The notes: generated from the letters alone by a model not told the origin. DNA of 64,000 bases from Variovorax guangxiensis (GCF_003952165.1 NZ_RXFT01000017.1:62001-126000), one strand, 5' to 3'. Numbered from the stretch's first letter, positions 43,283 through 52,035 are shown. Numbers and translations: made by a program.

Positions 43283-43889
43283 GCAAACGCTGCCATGCAG
43301 CTTTCTGAAGCTATTGGTTTCCCTGACTTTGACAAAGCTTCGCCGAAACACGAATGGGAGGAGACCTTCGGCTCCTTCGCAGCCTAGCGATTGCCGTCGC
43401 GAGAAGGTGGCAGTGCCGATCGCGACCCGGTGCCCGAGTCCGGGCCCGATGACGCACTCGGGCGGGACAGATAGGAGCGGCCGCCACGCGATCGCAAAAC
43501 CCGCAGCTGTCGCTGCCACGGATGCGGTCGGCGTACGCGAGGGACACGTCTCCGCGGAATTCAAGAATTCAGCAACCGGGAGATCGCGATGCATGCCCAT
43601 GCATGCGGTGGCGACAGTGCATCGCGGACATCGCCGCGGGATTGCGTCGCAAGACTCGCCGAGTTCCGCGGGTCAATTTCCCTCGAATCAGGGGCGCCCA
43701 TGATGATGCGCAACGCCCTCGGTGCGAGGCACGGCCCTCATGTTTCCCGTCGACGGCAAATTGGCCGTGCCAATGGAGCCCGAGGCAAACGAAACGCTTC
43801 GTTTCATTCAAAAGCTGTAATTGCATGTCATAACCGCCCTTCCTAGGATGGCATCGCCACTCTTGGCCGCCAATCAGGAAGGTAAACAA
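43283..43889. other. Non-coding stretch of about 600 bases
   Basis: Open frames here lack ribosome sites and show no protein-like pattern. Runs such as GCATGCCCATGCATGCG (near 43590) are locally palindromic. The last 25 bases hold the AGGAAGG ribosome site of the next gene. Nothing else can be supported. Confidence 0.5.
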
Positions 43890-44846
43890 ATGAGCCAATC
43901 TGTTGAGGATTTGAAAGCGCGTCGCAAGGCGATGAACGATATCTTTGAGAAGCTGCTGGATAAATGGGCAGGTCTTACGGAAACCACCAAGAGTCAGCTG
44001 ACAACAGGCATCAATAAATCATACGGACAGGCCATCAGCTTCCATCACGAATACAAGCTGGCCCGGGCGGCGGAAAAAAAGGGGCGTGAAATCATCACGC
44101 AACAGCATGCCGACGTGACCGTTGGCGCTGCGGACAACTTGTTTGCCAAGTCGATCGAGGCAAAAAGCGTCACCGCACCGACCAAAGGAGACGCCAACAA
44201 CTTGATCAAGAAAGCTTTTGAGCAGTTGGGGGGCGGAACGGGGTTCCTTCCCCGGCCGGGCGATGTCAGAGTTCTGGATCTGAAGATCGAGGGCGACAAC
44301 CCCTGGCCCAATGTCGGTGGTGGATACGGCGTCCCACGAAATGCCATCTCCATGGAGGACATAGCAAGCCTCGCCCAAGCAGAAATCTGGGACTTGCTGA
44401 CGAATGTCACAGCCGGTGCAGGCACCAAGGCCTTGGTCACCTGGCTGGACGGGCGTGACAACATTGGACACAGGCTCAAGCAGATTCGCCTGGCTTCCTC
44501 TGCATTGGAAACAGACAACAGCCTGGATCGACTCCTGGATCCGCAGCTTGCACCGTCGACCGCTCCGAACCCTCATAGCTCAAGAAAAGTGATCGTCGCG
44601 CTCGGTGTTCCGCATGCGCTGCGTTGTCTCACCATCAAGATCAGGTATGCCAAATCCTATGTAACCTACAAAGCTCTGGACAAGGATTCGCCGATCCATC
44701 TGGATGAATTGGTTTTCCAGGTCTACCGGCATCTCCAACAAGACAAAGCCTCCATCGAGCTCGCGAAAATGAAATACAAAGTTTTCGACCGCGATGAGGA
44801 TCTGCCAAGACCCATTCGGGAATTCGTCCCTGCGCGGCATTTTTGA
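43890..44846 (+). CDS. Hypothetical protein
   Basis: 318 aa; ATG at 43890 preceded by AGGAAGG. An in-frame ATG 23 codons upstream has no ribosome site. The N-terminal half is helical and lysine-rich (DLKARRKAMNDIFEKLLDKW). A Gly/Pro-rich middle (GGGTGFLPRPGDVRVLDLKI) leads to a C-terminal half with SRKVIVALGVPHALRCLTIKIRY. Composition is lower in GC than the core genes, fitting recent transfer. Not recognised. Confidence 0.72.
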   Translation: MSQSVEDLKARRKAMNDIFEKLLDKWAGLTETTKSQLTTGINKSYGQAISFHHEYKLARAAEKKGREIITQQHADVTVGAADNLFAKSIEAKSVTAPTKGDANNLIKKAFEQLGGGTGFLPRPGDVRVLDLKIEGDNPWPNVGGGYGVPRNAISMEDIASLAQAEIWDLLTNVTAGAGTKALVTWLDGRDNIGHRLKQIRLASSALETDNSLDRLLDPQLAPSTAPNPHSSRKVIVALGVPHALRCLTIKIRYAKSYVTYKALDKDSPIHLDELVFQVYRHLQQDKASIELAKMKYKVFDRDEDLPRPIREFVPARHF

Positions 44847-45308
44847 TGGGCGTTCAAAAGCCCTTCGCAGCGCGCTGGAGTTTCAGCGCGTCTGGATGAA
44901 GCGGATCCTTTCGGAGACGTCGATTCCGGCTCATGCGTTGCACCGAGGTTGAGGCGCACGCAATGTGCTGCCACCAGGGTGAATGCCCGGCCTCTGGTCG
45001 GGAGCGGTGTTGGTCATCATGGCGAGTCTTCCGAGAAGTTCTGATACCTCAAGATGGTCATCTTGCTACCAGCCCCGCCCCACGCGAGATTCAGCGTCGT
45101 GCGCAGGACTCAATCGCCAGGAGCCGCATGACGGCGATCCTCAGTTGACGTTGGTGCTGCGGTCCGCCGTAGTAGGGCTTGTCAAAGGAAGAGACTCACT
45201 CACGCTCCTGGACCTTTTGCCGGCGCTTGGCTTCTGCGTTGAGCACGCACCTGAACGCGCCATGAGGGCTCGATAGATCTCGACATGCGACTACCTTGCC
45301 GATGATCT
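44847..45308. other. Gap without recognisable genes
   Basis: About 460 bases between the hypothetical gene and a decaying gene on the minus strand. Only short overlapping frames are present. The right part may be the ruined remainder of the pseudogene at 45309-45529, since a charged helix-like frame (AEAKRRQKVQERE) ends at about 45196. Confidence 0.45.
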
Positions 45309-45529
45309 TCAATGCCGCGGCCACTTGATGGGAAGTGGGGGCCGTCGCCCCGCCTTGCCGACAGCTTTCCTGACCCAATAGCCTGGTGGTGGTCCAGGAA
45401 TGTGAGACCGAGTACAGAGCTTGCCGATTGCACGTCAGATATGCCCAGCTCTTTGGAGAATGATGAGCGTGGACGAGTCCAGACAAGGTCATAGAGCTCG
45501 TTGCGGCTCAAAGTCTTCGTCATGGCCAT
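45309..45529 (-). pseudogene. Frameshifted N-terminal fragment of an LSRxELYDLVW-family gene
   Basis: The start MTKTLSRNELYDLVWTRP and FSKELGISDV belongs to a bacterial family whose next conserved part is a GYWxxK motif. That part is found in another frame: AIGKLC, HIPGPPPGYWVRKAVGKAGRRPPLP, followed by a stop at 45309. One base is missing near 45417-45420. The rest of the family length is absent, so the gene is dead. Confidence 0.65.
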
Positions 45530-45585
45530 GCTTCAATATCTAGGCGGGTCGGTCTGCGACACGATGTTCCAACAGGAGAATGGTC

Positions 45586-46299
45586 TTGGCAAATACTGAT
45601 TCCACACGCCTTGCAGTTCTGATCGATGCGGACAACGCATCGTCATCGGTTGTCCAAGAGCTGCTAGAGGAAGTCGCGAAGTACGGCACAGCGACGGTTA
45701 AACGTGCCTACGGCGACTGGACGACCACCAACCTGACTGGCTGGAAAGCGCACCTGCATCGCCACGCGATCCAACCCATCCAGCAATTCGCCTACACGCA
45801 GGGCAAGAACTCCACGGACTCCGCCTTCATCATTGATGCGATGGATCTCTTGTACGCCGGAAATGTGGATGGTTTCTGCATCGTCTCGAGCGACAGCGAT
45901 TTCACACGACTGGCGACGCGGATGCGCGAAGCAGGCAAGGTCGTCTACGGCCTCGGCGAACGCAAGACGCCGGAACCATTCATCGCTGCTTGCGACAAGT
46001 TTGTTTTCTTCGAAGTCCTGAAGAAGCCGGTCGAGGCGACGGTCACACAACCAGTTCTCGCCGACGTCCCAGACCTGAAGGAACTGCTGTTGCACGCGAT
46101 TCGCGAGACTGCGCGCGACAGCGGCTGGACTCGTTTGGCGACGGTGGGCTCCTATATCGGCAAGAACCACACCTCATTCGACTCGCGCAATTACGGCTTC
46201 AAGAAGCTCAGTGAGCTCGTCAGGAAGCAGGCATACCTAGAGGTGGCCGACGTAAAAGACGCGACGGGGTTTGTGCATGTCGAAGTTCGGTCGAGATAA
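45586..46299 (+). CDS. NYN-domain (LabA/DUF88-like) RNase with C-terminal OST-HTH/LOTUS domain
   Basis: 237 aa. PIN-like NYN core: AVLIDADNASS (first Asp pair), KNSTDSAFIIDAMDLLY (Asp), FCIVSSDSDFTRLATRMRE (Asp pair). The C-terminal 75 residues (LLLHAIRETARDSGWTRLATVGSYI, then SRNYGFKKLSELVRK) are an OST-HTH/LOTUS RNA-binding module. TTG at 45586 has AGGAG seven bases upstream, whereas the ATG at 45580 is only one base from that site, so the TTG was chosen. Likely an RNA-cutting protein. The same domain pair is widespread in bacteria. Confidence 0.85.
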   Translation: MANTDSTRLAVLIDADNASSSVVQELLEEVAKYGTATVKRAYGDWTTTNLTGWKAHLHRHAIQPIQQFAYTQGKNSTDSAFIIDAMDLLYAGNVDGFCIVSSDSDFTRLATRMREAGKVVYGLGERKTPEPFIAACDKFVFFEVLKKPVEATVTQPVLADVPDLKELLLHAIRETARDSGWTRLATVGSYIGKNHTSFDSRNYGFKKLSELVRKQAYLEVADVKDATGFVHVEVRSR

Positions 46300-46408
46300 C
46301 GGCCGAGATCTCATGAGTTTCGATTCATTTGCCACACGCAACTCTTGCGCTGAAGCTTCAGTGACCGCCTCGGCTGCGTCTTTTTGACTGCAACACGGAA
46401 CCTGCGCA

Positions 46409-46666
46409 TTACTTGGCGCGTGCCGATCCGTCCAGATACTTGAAGAACTCGGACGGTTTCATTTCCAACCCCATCACGATCCGCATGATGTTCGTTAGCG
46501 AGAGGTTGCGCTCACCGCGTTCGACCCCGCCCATGTAGCTGCGATCGATGCCGATGTGATCGGCAAACGCCTCCTGCGAATAGCCCCGGGCCTTGCGCTC
46601 GGCGCGCACCCCGGCACCAAAGACCTCCAGGGGATTCTGTGCGACCACTCGCGTCTTCGTACTCAT
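46409..46666 (-). CDS. XRE-family transcriptional regulator
   Basis: 85 aa single helix-turn-helix: FGAGVRAERKARGYSQEAFADHIGIDRSYMGGVERGERN with a C-terminal EMKPSEFFKYL helix. Typical of restriction-modification controllers and small phage-type regulators. It diverges from the phosphoesterase operon, and three direct repeats lie between them, so it probably controls both. Confidence 0.85.
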   Translation of the reverse strand: MSTKTRVVAQNPLEVFGAGVRAERKARGYSQEAFADHIGIDRSYMGGVERGERNLSLTNIMRIVMGLEMKPSEFFKYLDGSARAK

Positions 46667-46680
46667 CCCTCGATGTTCAG

Positions 46681-46743
46681 AGTACGCGGTCTAAAGCACT
46701 ACGGCCAATAAGTACGCGGACTTTACGTTCGCGGACTATAAGT
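46681..46743. promoter_or_regulatory. Three-copy direct repeat, probable operator
   Basis: The word GTACGCGGTCTAAAG (from 46682), GTACGCGGACTTTAC (from 46712) and GTTCGCGGACTATAAG (from 46727) share the consensus GTaCGCGGaCTnTAag. Spacing is 30 and 15 bases, so the sites lie on one helix face or half-turn offset. The array starts 15 bases upstream of the XRE start codon. Likely binding sites for that protein, overlapping promoters in both directions. Confidence 0.6.
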
Positions 46744-46840
46744 ATCTTTTTGATATGATTTTTGCGCCGGTTTCCGCATCGACGCGCGGCAGGGCCCATC
46801 GCGACGGATGTGGGACCGCTCTCAACAGGAATATCCGACC

Positions 46841-47284
46841 ATGACACTCCCTCTCTTGGCGATGCTCGCAGTCGCATTGGTTCTCTTCTACTGGGCCTGG
46901 ATCGCGTCGCCCCGTTCGATCCAGACTGGGCGCGAGCAGCTTCTCCGGGAACAAGGCCAGGCAGCCGGCGCGACCTTCTTCCCCGTCGATCCCCGGCGGA
47001 TGCTAGGCGGCTGGGATGGAACCAGCATCCTGTTCGACCCGGACGTGCGCAAGGCCTGCATCGTCTTTCGTGGAAAGTCAGCGTTGACGGTCGATTTCGA
47101 CTACTTCCGGACCTGGCAGCTCTTGTGGACCGAGGACTTCAGGCAGCCGGCAATCTGGCGCTTTCAGCACGTGCACTTCCTCTTCGAGACCAATGACTTC
47201 GATCGTCCGACGATCCGCGTGGCCGTGCCCTCCATGTCCTATGGCGAGACGTGGAACTCCAAGCTCTCGATCCTGATGTCCTGA
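46841..47284 (+). CDS. Small membrane-anchored hypothetical protein
   Basis: 147 aa. One N-terminal membrane helix (LPLLAMLAVALVLFYWAW, residues 3-20) is followed by a soluble domain of about 115 residues rich in aromatic residues (WDGTSILFDPD, FDYFRTWQLLW, HVHFLFETNDFDRPTIRV). ATG at 46841 with AGGA ten bases upstream. It precedes the first phosphoesterase by 28 bases and is the probable first gene of that operon. Not recognised. Confidence 0.65.
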   Translation: MTLPLLAMLAVALVLFYWAWIASPRSIQTGREQLLREQGQAAGATFFPVDPRRMLGGWDGTSILFDPDVRKACIVFRGKSALTVDFDYFRTWQLLWTEDFRQPAIWRFQHVHFLFETNDFDRPTIRVAVPSMSYGETWNSKLSILMS

Positions 47285-47312
47285 GCTTCATGGGATGTAA
47301 GGAGCTACCGAC

Positions 47313-48143
47313 GTGAAGCTGCTCATCCTTTCGGACCTGCACCTCGAGTTCGGCACCTTTCTCGTTCCGAAGGCTGACTACGACGTCGTGATCCTTGCCG
47401 GAGACATCTCGGTGCCCGGCTCCAAGGCCATGCGATGGACCCGGCGGGCGGAGAACTTCGGAGAGTCTGTGCCCATCCTGTTCGTACCGGGCAACCACGA
47501 GTTCTATTCCGGCGTCTTGCAGACCTCGCTCAAGGAAATGGCGCTGACTGCGAAGGCGTGCAACGTGCACCTCCTGGCGCCGGGCGCAGCCGAGATCGGC
47601 GGCGTCCGGTTCCTGGGCTGCACCCTGTGGACCGACTTCGAGCTGCCGGTCCAGACCAAGGCAGGGCCTCTGGTCGATGCCGAGCGGGCCATGAAGGCGG
47701 CGAAGGTCCATCTCAACGACTACTCATCGATCCGGTGGGCCGAGACACCAGAGCATGCCGATGCGTCGACGGCACCCAAGCCAAGGAAGCGGCGCCTGAC
47801 ACCGGAAGACACGCGCGCACTGCACCAGGGTGATCGTGCCTGGCTAGCCCGGAAGCTGGCAGAACCGTTCGACGGTCCGACGGTGGTCGTGACCCACCAT
47901 GCCCCGCACCGAAACTCGCTCGCGCCGCACTACCAGTCCGACTGGCTATCCCCAGCCTTCGTGAGCGAGCTTCCGGACTCCTTCTTCGAGGTGCCGTCAC
48001 TCTGGGTGCATGGCCACCTCCACGAGAGCCGTAGCTACAGCGTCGGCAATTGCCGGGTGGTGTGCAACCCGCGAGGGTACGTGCGGCATGGCCGTGACCA
48101 GGAGAACAAGCAATTCAACCCCGGACTCGTGGTCGAGCTATGA
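47313..48143 (+). CDS. Metallophosphoesterase 1
   Basis: 276 aa calcineurin-like phosphoesterase with all metal ligands: SDLHLEF (Asp8, His10), LAGDIS (Asp31), PGNHEFY (Asn61, His62), VVTHHAPH and VHGHLHES. A basic linker (PKPRKRRLTPED) sits in the middle. It is 60-70 percent similar by eye to metallophosphoesterase 3 at 50286-51104, pointing to a duplication. The stop overlaps the next start (ATGA). Substrate unknown; small nucleotides or RNA ends are plausible given the HAD partners. Confidence 0.88.
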   Translation: MKLLILSDLHLEFGTFLVPKADYDVVILAGDISVPGSKAMRWTRRAENFGESVPILFVPGNHEFYSGVLQTSLKEMALTAKACNVHLLAPGAAEIGGVRFLGCTLWTDFELPVQTKAGPLVDAERAMKAAKVHLNDYSSIRWAETPEHADASTAPKPRKRRLTPEDTRALHQGDRAWLARKLAEPFDGPTVVVTHHAPHRNSLAPHYQSDWLSPAFVSELPDSFFEVPSLWVHGHLHESRSYSVGNCRVVCNPRGYVRHGRDQENKQFNPGLVVEL

Positions 48144-48355
48144 GTGACATCCCGTCGTCTACCCACACGATCCAGAAAGTGCTGGCTACCGCGACCGAGG
48201 TCGCGGGCGGGGACCTCGAGGCGGCCATCCTCTGGTACAGGAACGAGCCACTCGCACCGTTCAACTACAAGACGGCTGAAGCGCTGGCAGCTGAAGGGCG
48301 GGCCACCGATGTGCTCAATCTCCTGGAGTCCATCCAGGCCGGGTTTGCTGGATGA
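48140..48355 (+). CDS. Xre/MbcA/ParS-type C-terminal (DUF2384-like) small protein
   Basis: 71 aa. ILWYRNEPLAPFNYKTAEALAAEGRATDVLNLLESI matches the toxin-binding domain of Xre/MbcA/ParS antitoxins, but the usual N-terminal helix-turn-helix is missing. Overlaps both neighbours by 4 bases. Its partner in this operon may be an HAD or phosphoesterase rather than a RES toxin (inferred). Confidence 0.75.
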   Translation: MSDIPSSTHTIQKVLATATEVAGGDLEAAILWYRNEPLAPFNYKTAEALAAEGRATDVLNLLESIQAGFAG

Positions 48356-48861
48356 CATCCCACCGCACCACCCGCGCTGGCGACTCCAGCGATCTGCTAT
48401 TCCTGGACATCGATGGTGTTCTTCATCCGGTCGGCGCGGACTACTCGTTCGGCAGCAGGTTCTTCAGCCATTTGCCACTGCTGGAAGAACTTCTTCGAGA
48501 GTTCAGGTCCGTCGACGTTGTCATCTCCTCGGATTGGCGGCTGGCCGAGAGCATCGAGCAGCTGCAGCGGTATTTCAGCGAGGACATCCGGCGCCGGATC
48601 GTCGGGGCTACGCCGCTGATCAACCCCGATACGGTCGTCCAGCACCGGCGCCAACTGGAGATCCAAGCCTGGCTCGACGGGAACGGCCATAGTGACGCGA
48701 AGTGGGTCGCGCTTGATGATTGGCCCGAGAGCTTTGAAGCGGGCTTCGCTCGGCTTGTACTAACCGATCCTGCGCGGGCGTTCGATCAAGACAGCTTTCA
48801 GGAGCTGCGCTCGCATTTCCTTCGGTTCGCGGTCAGTCGATACTCACCTCTCGACAGATGA
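48352..48861 (+). CDS. HAD-superfamily phosphatase 1 (Swiss-army-knife RNA-repair type)
   Basis: 169 aa. Motif I LLFLDIDGVLHP (15-26) has both catalytic aspartates, motif II is VVISSDWR (Ser/Thr type), and VALDDWPE supplies the metal-binding acidic pair. This compact form resembles HAD domains associated with RNA-repair proteins. It should remove phosphate from a small molecule or RNA end. ATGA overlap with the gene before it, one base to the gene after it. Confidence 0.8.
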   Translation: MTSHRTTRAGDSSDLLFLDIDGVLHPVGADYSFGSRFFSHLPLLEELLREFRSVDVVISSDWRLAESIEQLQRYFSEDIRRRIVGATPLINPDTVVQHRRQLEIQAWLDGNGHSDAKWVALDDWPESFEAGFARLVLTDPARAFDQDSFQELRSHFLRFAVSRYSPLDR

Positions 48862-48862
48862 A

Positions 48863-49807
48863 ATGAAACCCCACATCTCATCGAACCTTCACGCGCAATC
48901 CGAGCGCAAGCAGTTGGCGCCCAAGCTGATGTTCTTCGGCGATCCCCACGGCGAACTCGAGTCCGTGATCACCGCGATCGAGCGCTGCCGGCCTGAGGCC
49001 ATCGTGCTGCTGGGCGACATTCAGGCGCGCCAACTCCTGCACGTCGAGTTGGAGTCGATCCTGAATCTGACCGAGGTCTGGTTCATTCACGGAAACCACG
49101 ACACCGATTCAGACGCCGACTACGACAATCTGTGGGGCTCCAAGCTCGCGGACCGCAACCTGCATGGACGCATCGTCGAGATCGCCGGATTCAAGGTCGC
49201 GGGCCTGGGCGGCATTTTCCGCAGCAAGATCTGGGATCCACGACGGCCAGTCGAAGAGGCAGCATTCCCGTCGAGCGATGCCATGCGCCGCACCATGAAG
49301 CGTGAAGACCAGTGGCGCGACGGCATTTCCCGCAAGCACCGTTCCTCCATCTTTCCAGACGACTACCAGCATCTGCTGCGCAGCGGCCCCGCGGACATCC
49401 TGGTGACGCACGAAGCACCAGCAGCGCATCCGCATGGCTGGCAGGCGCTCGACGAGCTCGCCGAGACGCTCGGCGTCCAGTTGGTCGTCCACGGACATCA
49501 TCACCAGAACATCGACTATCTCGCAGAGGGCTTGATGACCGCCGCGGCGCCATTTCGTGCCTTCGGGGTCGACATGGGATCCCATCTGGCGTGGCCACTC
49601 GTTCTTCCAGAAGGGGCAGGGTCGGAGAGCCTTTCACAGGACTTGCTCGACCTCGCGGCCCAGGCGTTCGGCGAAGCCGCTCAAGCCTGGCTGAACAGAC
49701 CGCACGAATTGCTGGACGGCCAGACGCCTGCAGCGTTCGCCGCCAAAGGCGGTTTGGAAAAGGTGCGACGAATGCTCATCGCCATCCAACACGGCGGCGT
49801 CGTATGA
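48863..49807 (+). CDS. Metallophosphoesterase 2 with Xre/MbcA/ParS-like C-terminus
   Basis: 314 aa. Phosphoesterase domain (about 20-235): FFGDPHGELE, LLGDIQ, IHGNHDTD, LVTHEAPA, VHGHHHQN. The last 45 residues (AWLNRPHELLDGQTPAAFAAKGGLEKVRRML) are an antitoxin-type ParS/MbcA C-terminal domain. The preceding cassette encodes that domain as a separate gene (48140-48355), so this is a natural fusion of the two. The stop is ATGA-coupled to HAD 2. Confidence 0.86.
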   Translation: MKPHISSNLHAQSERKQLAPKLMFFGDPHGELESVITAIERCRPEAIVLLGDIQARQLLHVELESILNLTEVWFIHGNHDTDSDADYDNLWGSKLADRNLHGRIVEIAGFKVAGLGGIFRSKIWDPRRPVEEAAFPSSDAMRRTMKREDQWRDGISRKHRSSIFPDDYQHLLRSGPADILVTHEAPAAHPHGWQALDELAETLGVQLVVHGHHHQNIDYLAEGLMTAAAPFRAFGVDMGSHLAWPLVLPEGAGSESLSQDLLDLAAQAFGEAAQAWLNRPHELLDGQTPAAFAAKGGLEKVRRMLIAIQHGGVV

Positions 49808-50289
49808 GGACCCATGAACGGATCGAGAGGTCCCGAATGATCCTGTTCCTCGACTTCGACGGCGTGCTTCATCCGGAGGGAGAGAGCCACATCCTCAACG
49901 GCGGCGTCGACTTCTGCTTCTTGCCGCGCCTGGAAGCGCTGCTGCGCGAGTTCCCCCACGTGAAGATCGTGATCAGCTCGTCCTGGCGCGAGCAGCTTCT
50001 CTACAAGACTCTGCTGAAACCGTTCTCCAGCGACATCCGGTCCCGCATTCTTGGCGCCACGCCACATTCGGGTTTCGGCCTTCCGCCACCGTACGGGCAG
50101 CGCGAAGGAGAAATCCTCGCCTGGCTCCAGATCCACGATGCGGTTGACGAGCCTTGGGTCGCGCTCGACGATGCCTACTGGCAGTTCGACCACTGCAAGG
50201 ATCACCTGGTGACGTGCGGCTCGTTCACCGGCTTTGACGACAAGGCCAGTGCCGAGCTTCGCGCTCGCTTTGAAGGGATCTCCCGATGA
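49804..50289 (+). CDS. HAD-superfamily phosphatase 2
   Basis: 161 aa. MILFLDFDGVLHPEGE (motif I), IVISSSWRE (motif II) and VALDDAYWQFDH (acidic motif) parallel HAD 1. The ATG at 49804 overlaps the previous stop; the ATG at 49837 after GAGAGG is an equally good start and begins directly at the domain. Stop ATGA-coupled to metallophosphoesterase 3. Confidence 0.8.
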   Translation: MRTHERIERSRMILFLDFDGVLHPEGESHILNGGVDFCFLPRLEALLREFPHVKIVISSSWREQLLYKTLLKPFSSDIRSRILGATPHSGFGLPPPYGQREGEILAWLQIHDAVDEPWVALDDAYWQFDHCKDHLVTCGSFTGFDDKASAELRARFEGISR

Positions 50290-51104
50290 AACTCTTGATC
50301 CTGTCCGATCTTCACCTCGAGTTCGCACCATTCGAGCCGGTGCCCGATCTCGAATTCGATGTCGTCATCCTCGCCGGCGACATCCATTCTCCAGCCAAGC
50401 GCGCTGTCCAATGGGCAGTGGCTCGTTTCCGTGGCAAGCCGGTGGTGTACCTGTTGGGCAATCATGAGTACTACGATGGCCGCCTGGACACAACACTGGC
50501 CGATGCGCGCCGGGAAGCCGAAGGTAGCAACGTGCATCTCCTTGACGGTGACGAGTTGGTGATCGATGGCGTGCGCTTCCTCGGCGCGACGCTGTGGACA
50601 GATTTCGAGCTCGCCATCCAGACGCCCGAAGGACTGGTCAGCGATGCAGCTCGCGCCATGAAGATGGCGACCAACCTGCTGAACGACTACACACTGATCC
50701 GGGCACCCGACGAGTCCGCAGAACCCGACACCTGGCGTCACAAGCAAGGAAGAAAGCTTCAGGCGGCCGACACGCTGCGGATTCATCACGTGCAGCGCGC
50801 CTGGCTACAGGCGAAGCTATCGGAACCGTTCTCCGGACCGACGGTGGTCGTGACGCACCATGCACCTCACCGTGGTTCGCTTTCGCAGCGCTACGCCGAT
50901 GACTGGGCCTCGGGCGCTTTCGTCACGGAGCTGCCAGAGACCTTCTTCGATGTGCCCGTGCTCTGGGTTCATGGTCACACGCATCAGCAGTTCGACTACC
51001 GAGTCCGCTCTTGCCGAATCGTGAGCAACCCCCGCGGCTATGTGAACTGGAGCGGCAGGATTGAGAACAAGGAATTCAATCCCGGATTAGTGATCAACGT
51101 CTGA
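50286..51104 (+). CDS. Metallophosphoesterase 3
   Basis: 272 aa, close paralogue of metallophosphoesterase 1: both start MKLLILSDLHLEF and end with CRI/VV-NPRGYV and ENK-FNPGLV. Metal ligands: SDLHLE, LAGDIH, LGNHEYY, VVTHHAPH, VHGHTH. Last gene of the cassette. A 247-base gap without recognised signals follows. Confidence 0.88.
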   Translation: MKLLILSDLHLEFAPFEPVPDLEFDVVILAGDIHSPAKRAVQWAVARFRGKPVVYLLGNHEYYDGRLDTTLADARREAEGSNVHLLDGDELVIDGVRFLGATLWTDFELAIQTPEGLVSDAARAMKMATNLLNDYTLIRAPDESAEPDTWRHKQGRKLQAADTLRIHHVQRAWLQAKLSEPFSGPTVVVTHHAPHRGSLSQRYADDWASGAFVTELPETFFDVPVLWVHGHTHQQFDYRVRSCRIVSNPRGYVNWSGRIENKEFNPGLVINV

Positions 51105-51351
51105 GTTTCGGCGCGCATCAATCACCTATGGCGGCGGGGATGCGTCCCCACCGGAGATGCACGGCCTCCACCGCCCTGCCTAACCAAACGGTCCGGCGGA
51201 TGTGTCACGACGCGTGAATCGATTAGGGCTCGTTTAAAGATATCGGCGAGGACGGTGCATCGCTCAAATATGGGATGGAAAATCGCTCGTCGTTCTCGCA
51301 TGCTTTCCCGGCAACACAAATGATCGCCAGGGCTGTCTGGAGGGGGTCGTG

Positions 51352-52035
51352 ATGAAACGCTTCGTGTTTGGACTTGCGTTGCTGGCTTTCTTTTCCACGC
51401 AAACGCAAGCCGGAAATCTGGATCGGACTCGCTTCTATGCCGAATGCGAGAGATCCAAGACATTGCCCAAGAGCCTTTTCAAAGGCGACCGGCGTGCAGG
51501 CATCAATCGAATCCTGGATTACTGGGAGAAGACTGGTTACACGGATCAACGCTGGCTGGCGTACATCCTTGGCACGGCCTACCGGGAGAGCGTCGGAACA
51601 ATGGCGCCCGTCCGCGAGGGGCTTTGCAAAACCGATAACTGCTCCATCGAGGCAGTGGGAAAGCACTTTCGTGGAAAGCACATATCTTCGGACTACAGCA
51701 AGCCCGATGCGCAAGGCCGTTCTTACTTCGGCCGCGGCCTAGTTCAGATCACCCACAAAAGAAAGTATGAGTCGGTCGGAAAAACCCTCGGCTGGGGGGA
51801 TGCCCTGGTTGAAAAGCCCGAACTCGCACTGGACCCCGACAAGTCGGTCGTCATCCTGGTAGAGGGCATGGCGCAAGGCCTTTTTACGGGGCGCTCACTG
51901 GCCGACTCGTTCAAAGGAGAGAAGGCTGACTGGGTTGGGGCACGCAAGATTGTGAATCCGGGATCTCGGCGTGCGGAGATTACAGCCGGTCATGGAAAAG
52001 ACTTCTATGCGTGTCTGAACTCGTCGTCAATCTGA
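51352..52035 (+). CDS. Secreted chitinase/lysozyme-like (GH19-type) protein
   Basis: 227 aa. A signal peptide (KRFVFGLALLAFFST, cleavage after TQA) is followed by a lysozyme-like helical domain: AYILGTAYRESVGTM with the likely catalytic Glu, and RSYFGRGLVQITHKRKYESV, a segment typical of GH19 chitinases and related phage endolysins. Cysteines suggest disulfides. It would cut peptidoglycan or chitin outside the cytoplasm. The ATG at 51352 is five bases after AGGGGG; the GTG just before it is too close. Confidence 0.75.
   Translation: MKRFVFGLALLAFFSTQTQAGNLDRTRFYAECERSKTLPKSLFKGDRRAGINRILDYWEKTGYTDQRWLAYILGTAYRESVGTMAPVREGLCKTDNCSIEAVGKHFRGKHISSDYSKPDAQGRSYFGRGLVQITHKRKYESVGKTLGWGDALVEKPELALDPDKSVVILVEGMAQGLFTGRSLADSFKGEKADWVGARKIVNPGSRRAEITAGHGKDFYACLNSSSI

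Noticed and set aside
43212..43703. 163-codon plus-strand frame
   Set aside because: Starts inside the repeat, Ser/Arg-rich without pattern, no ribosome site.
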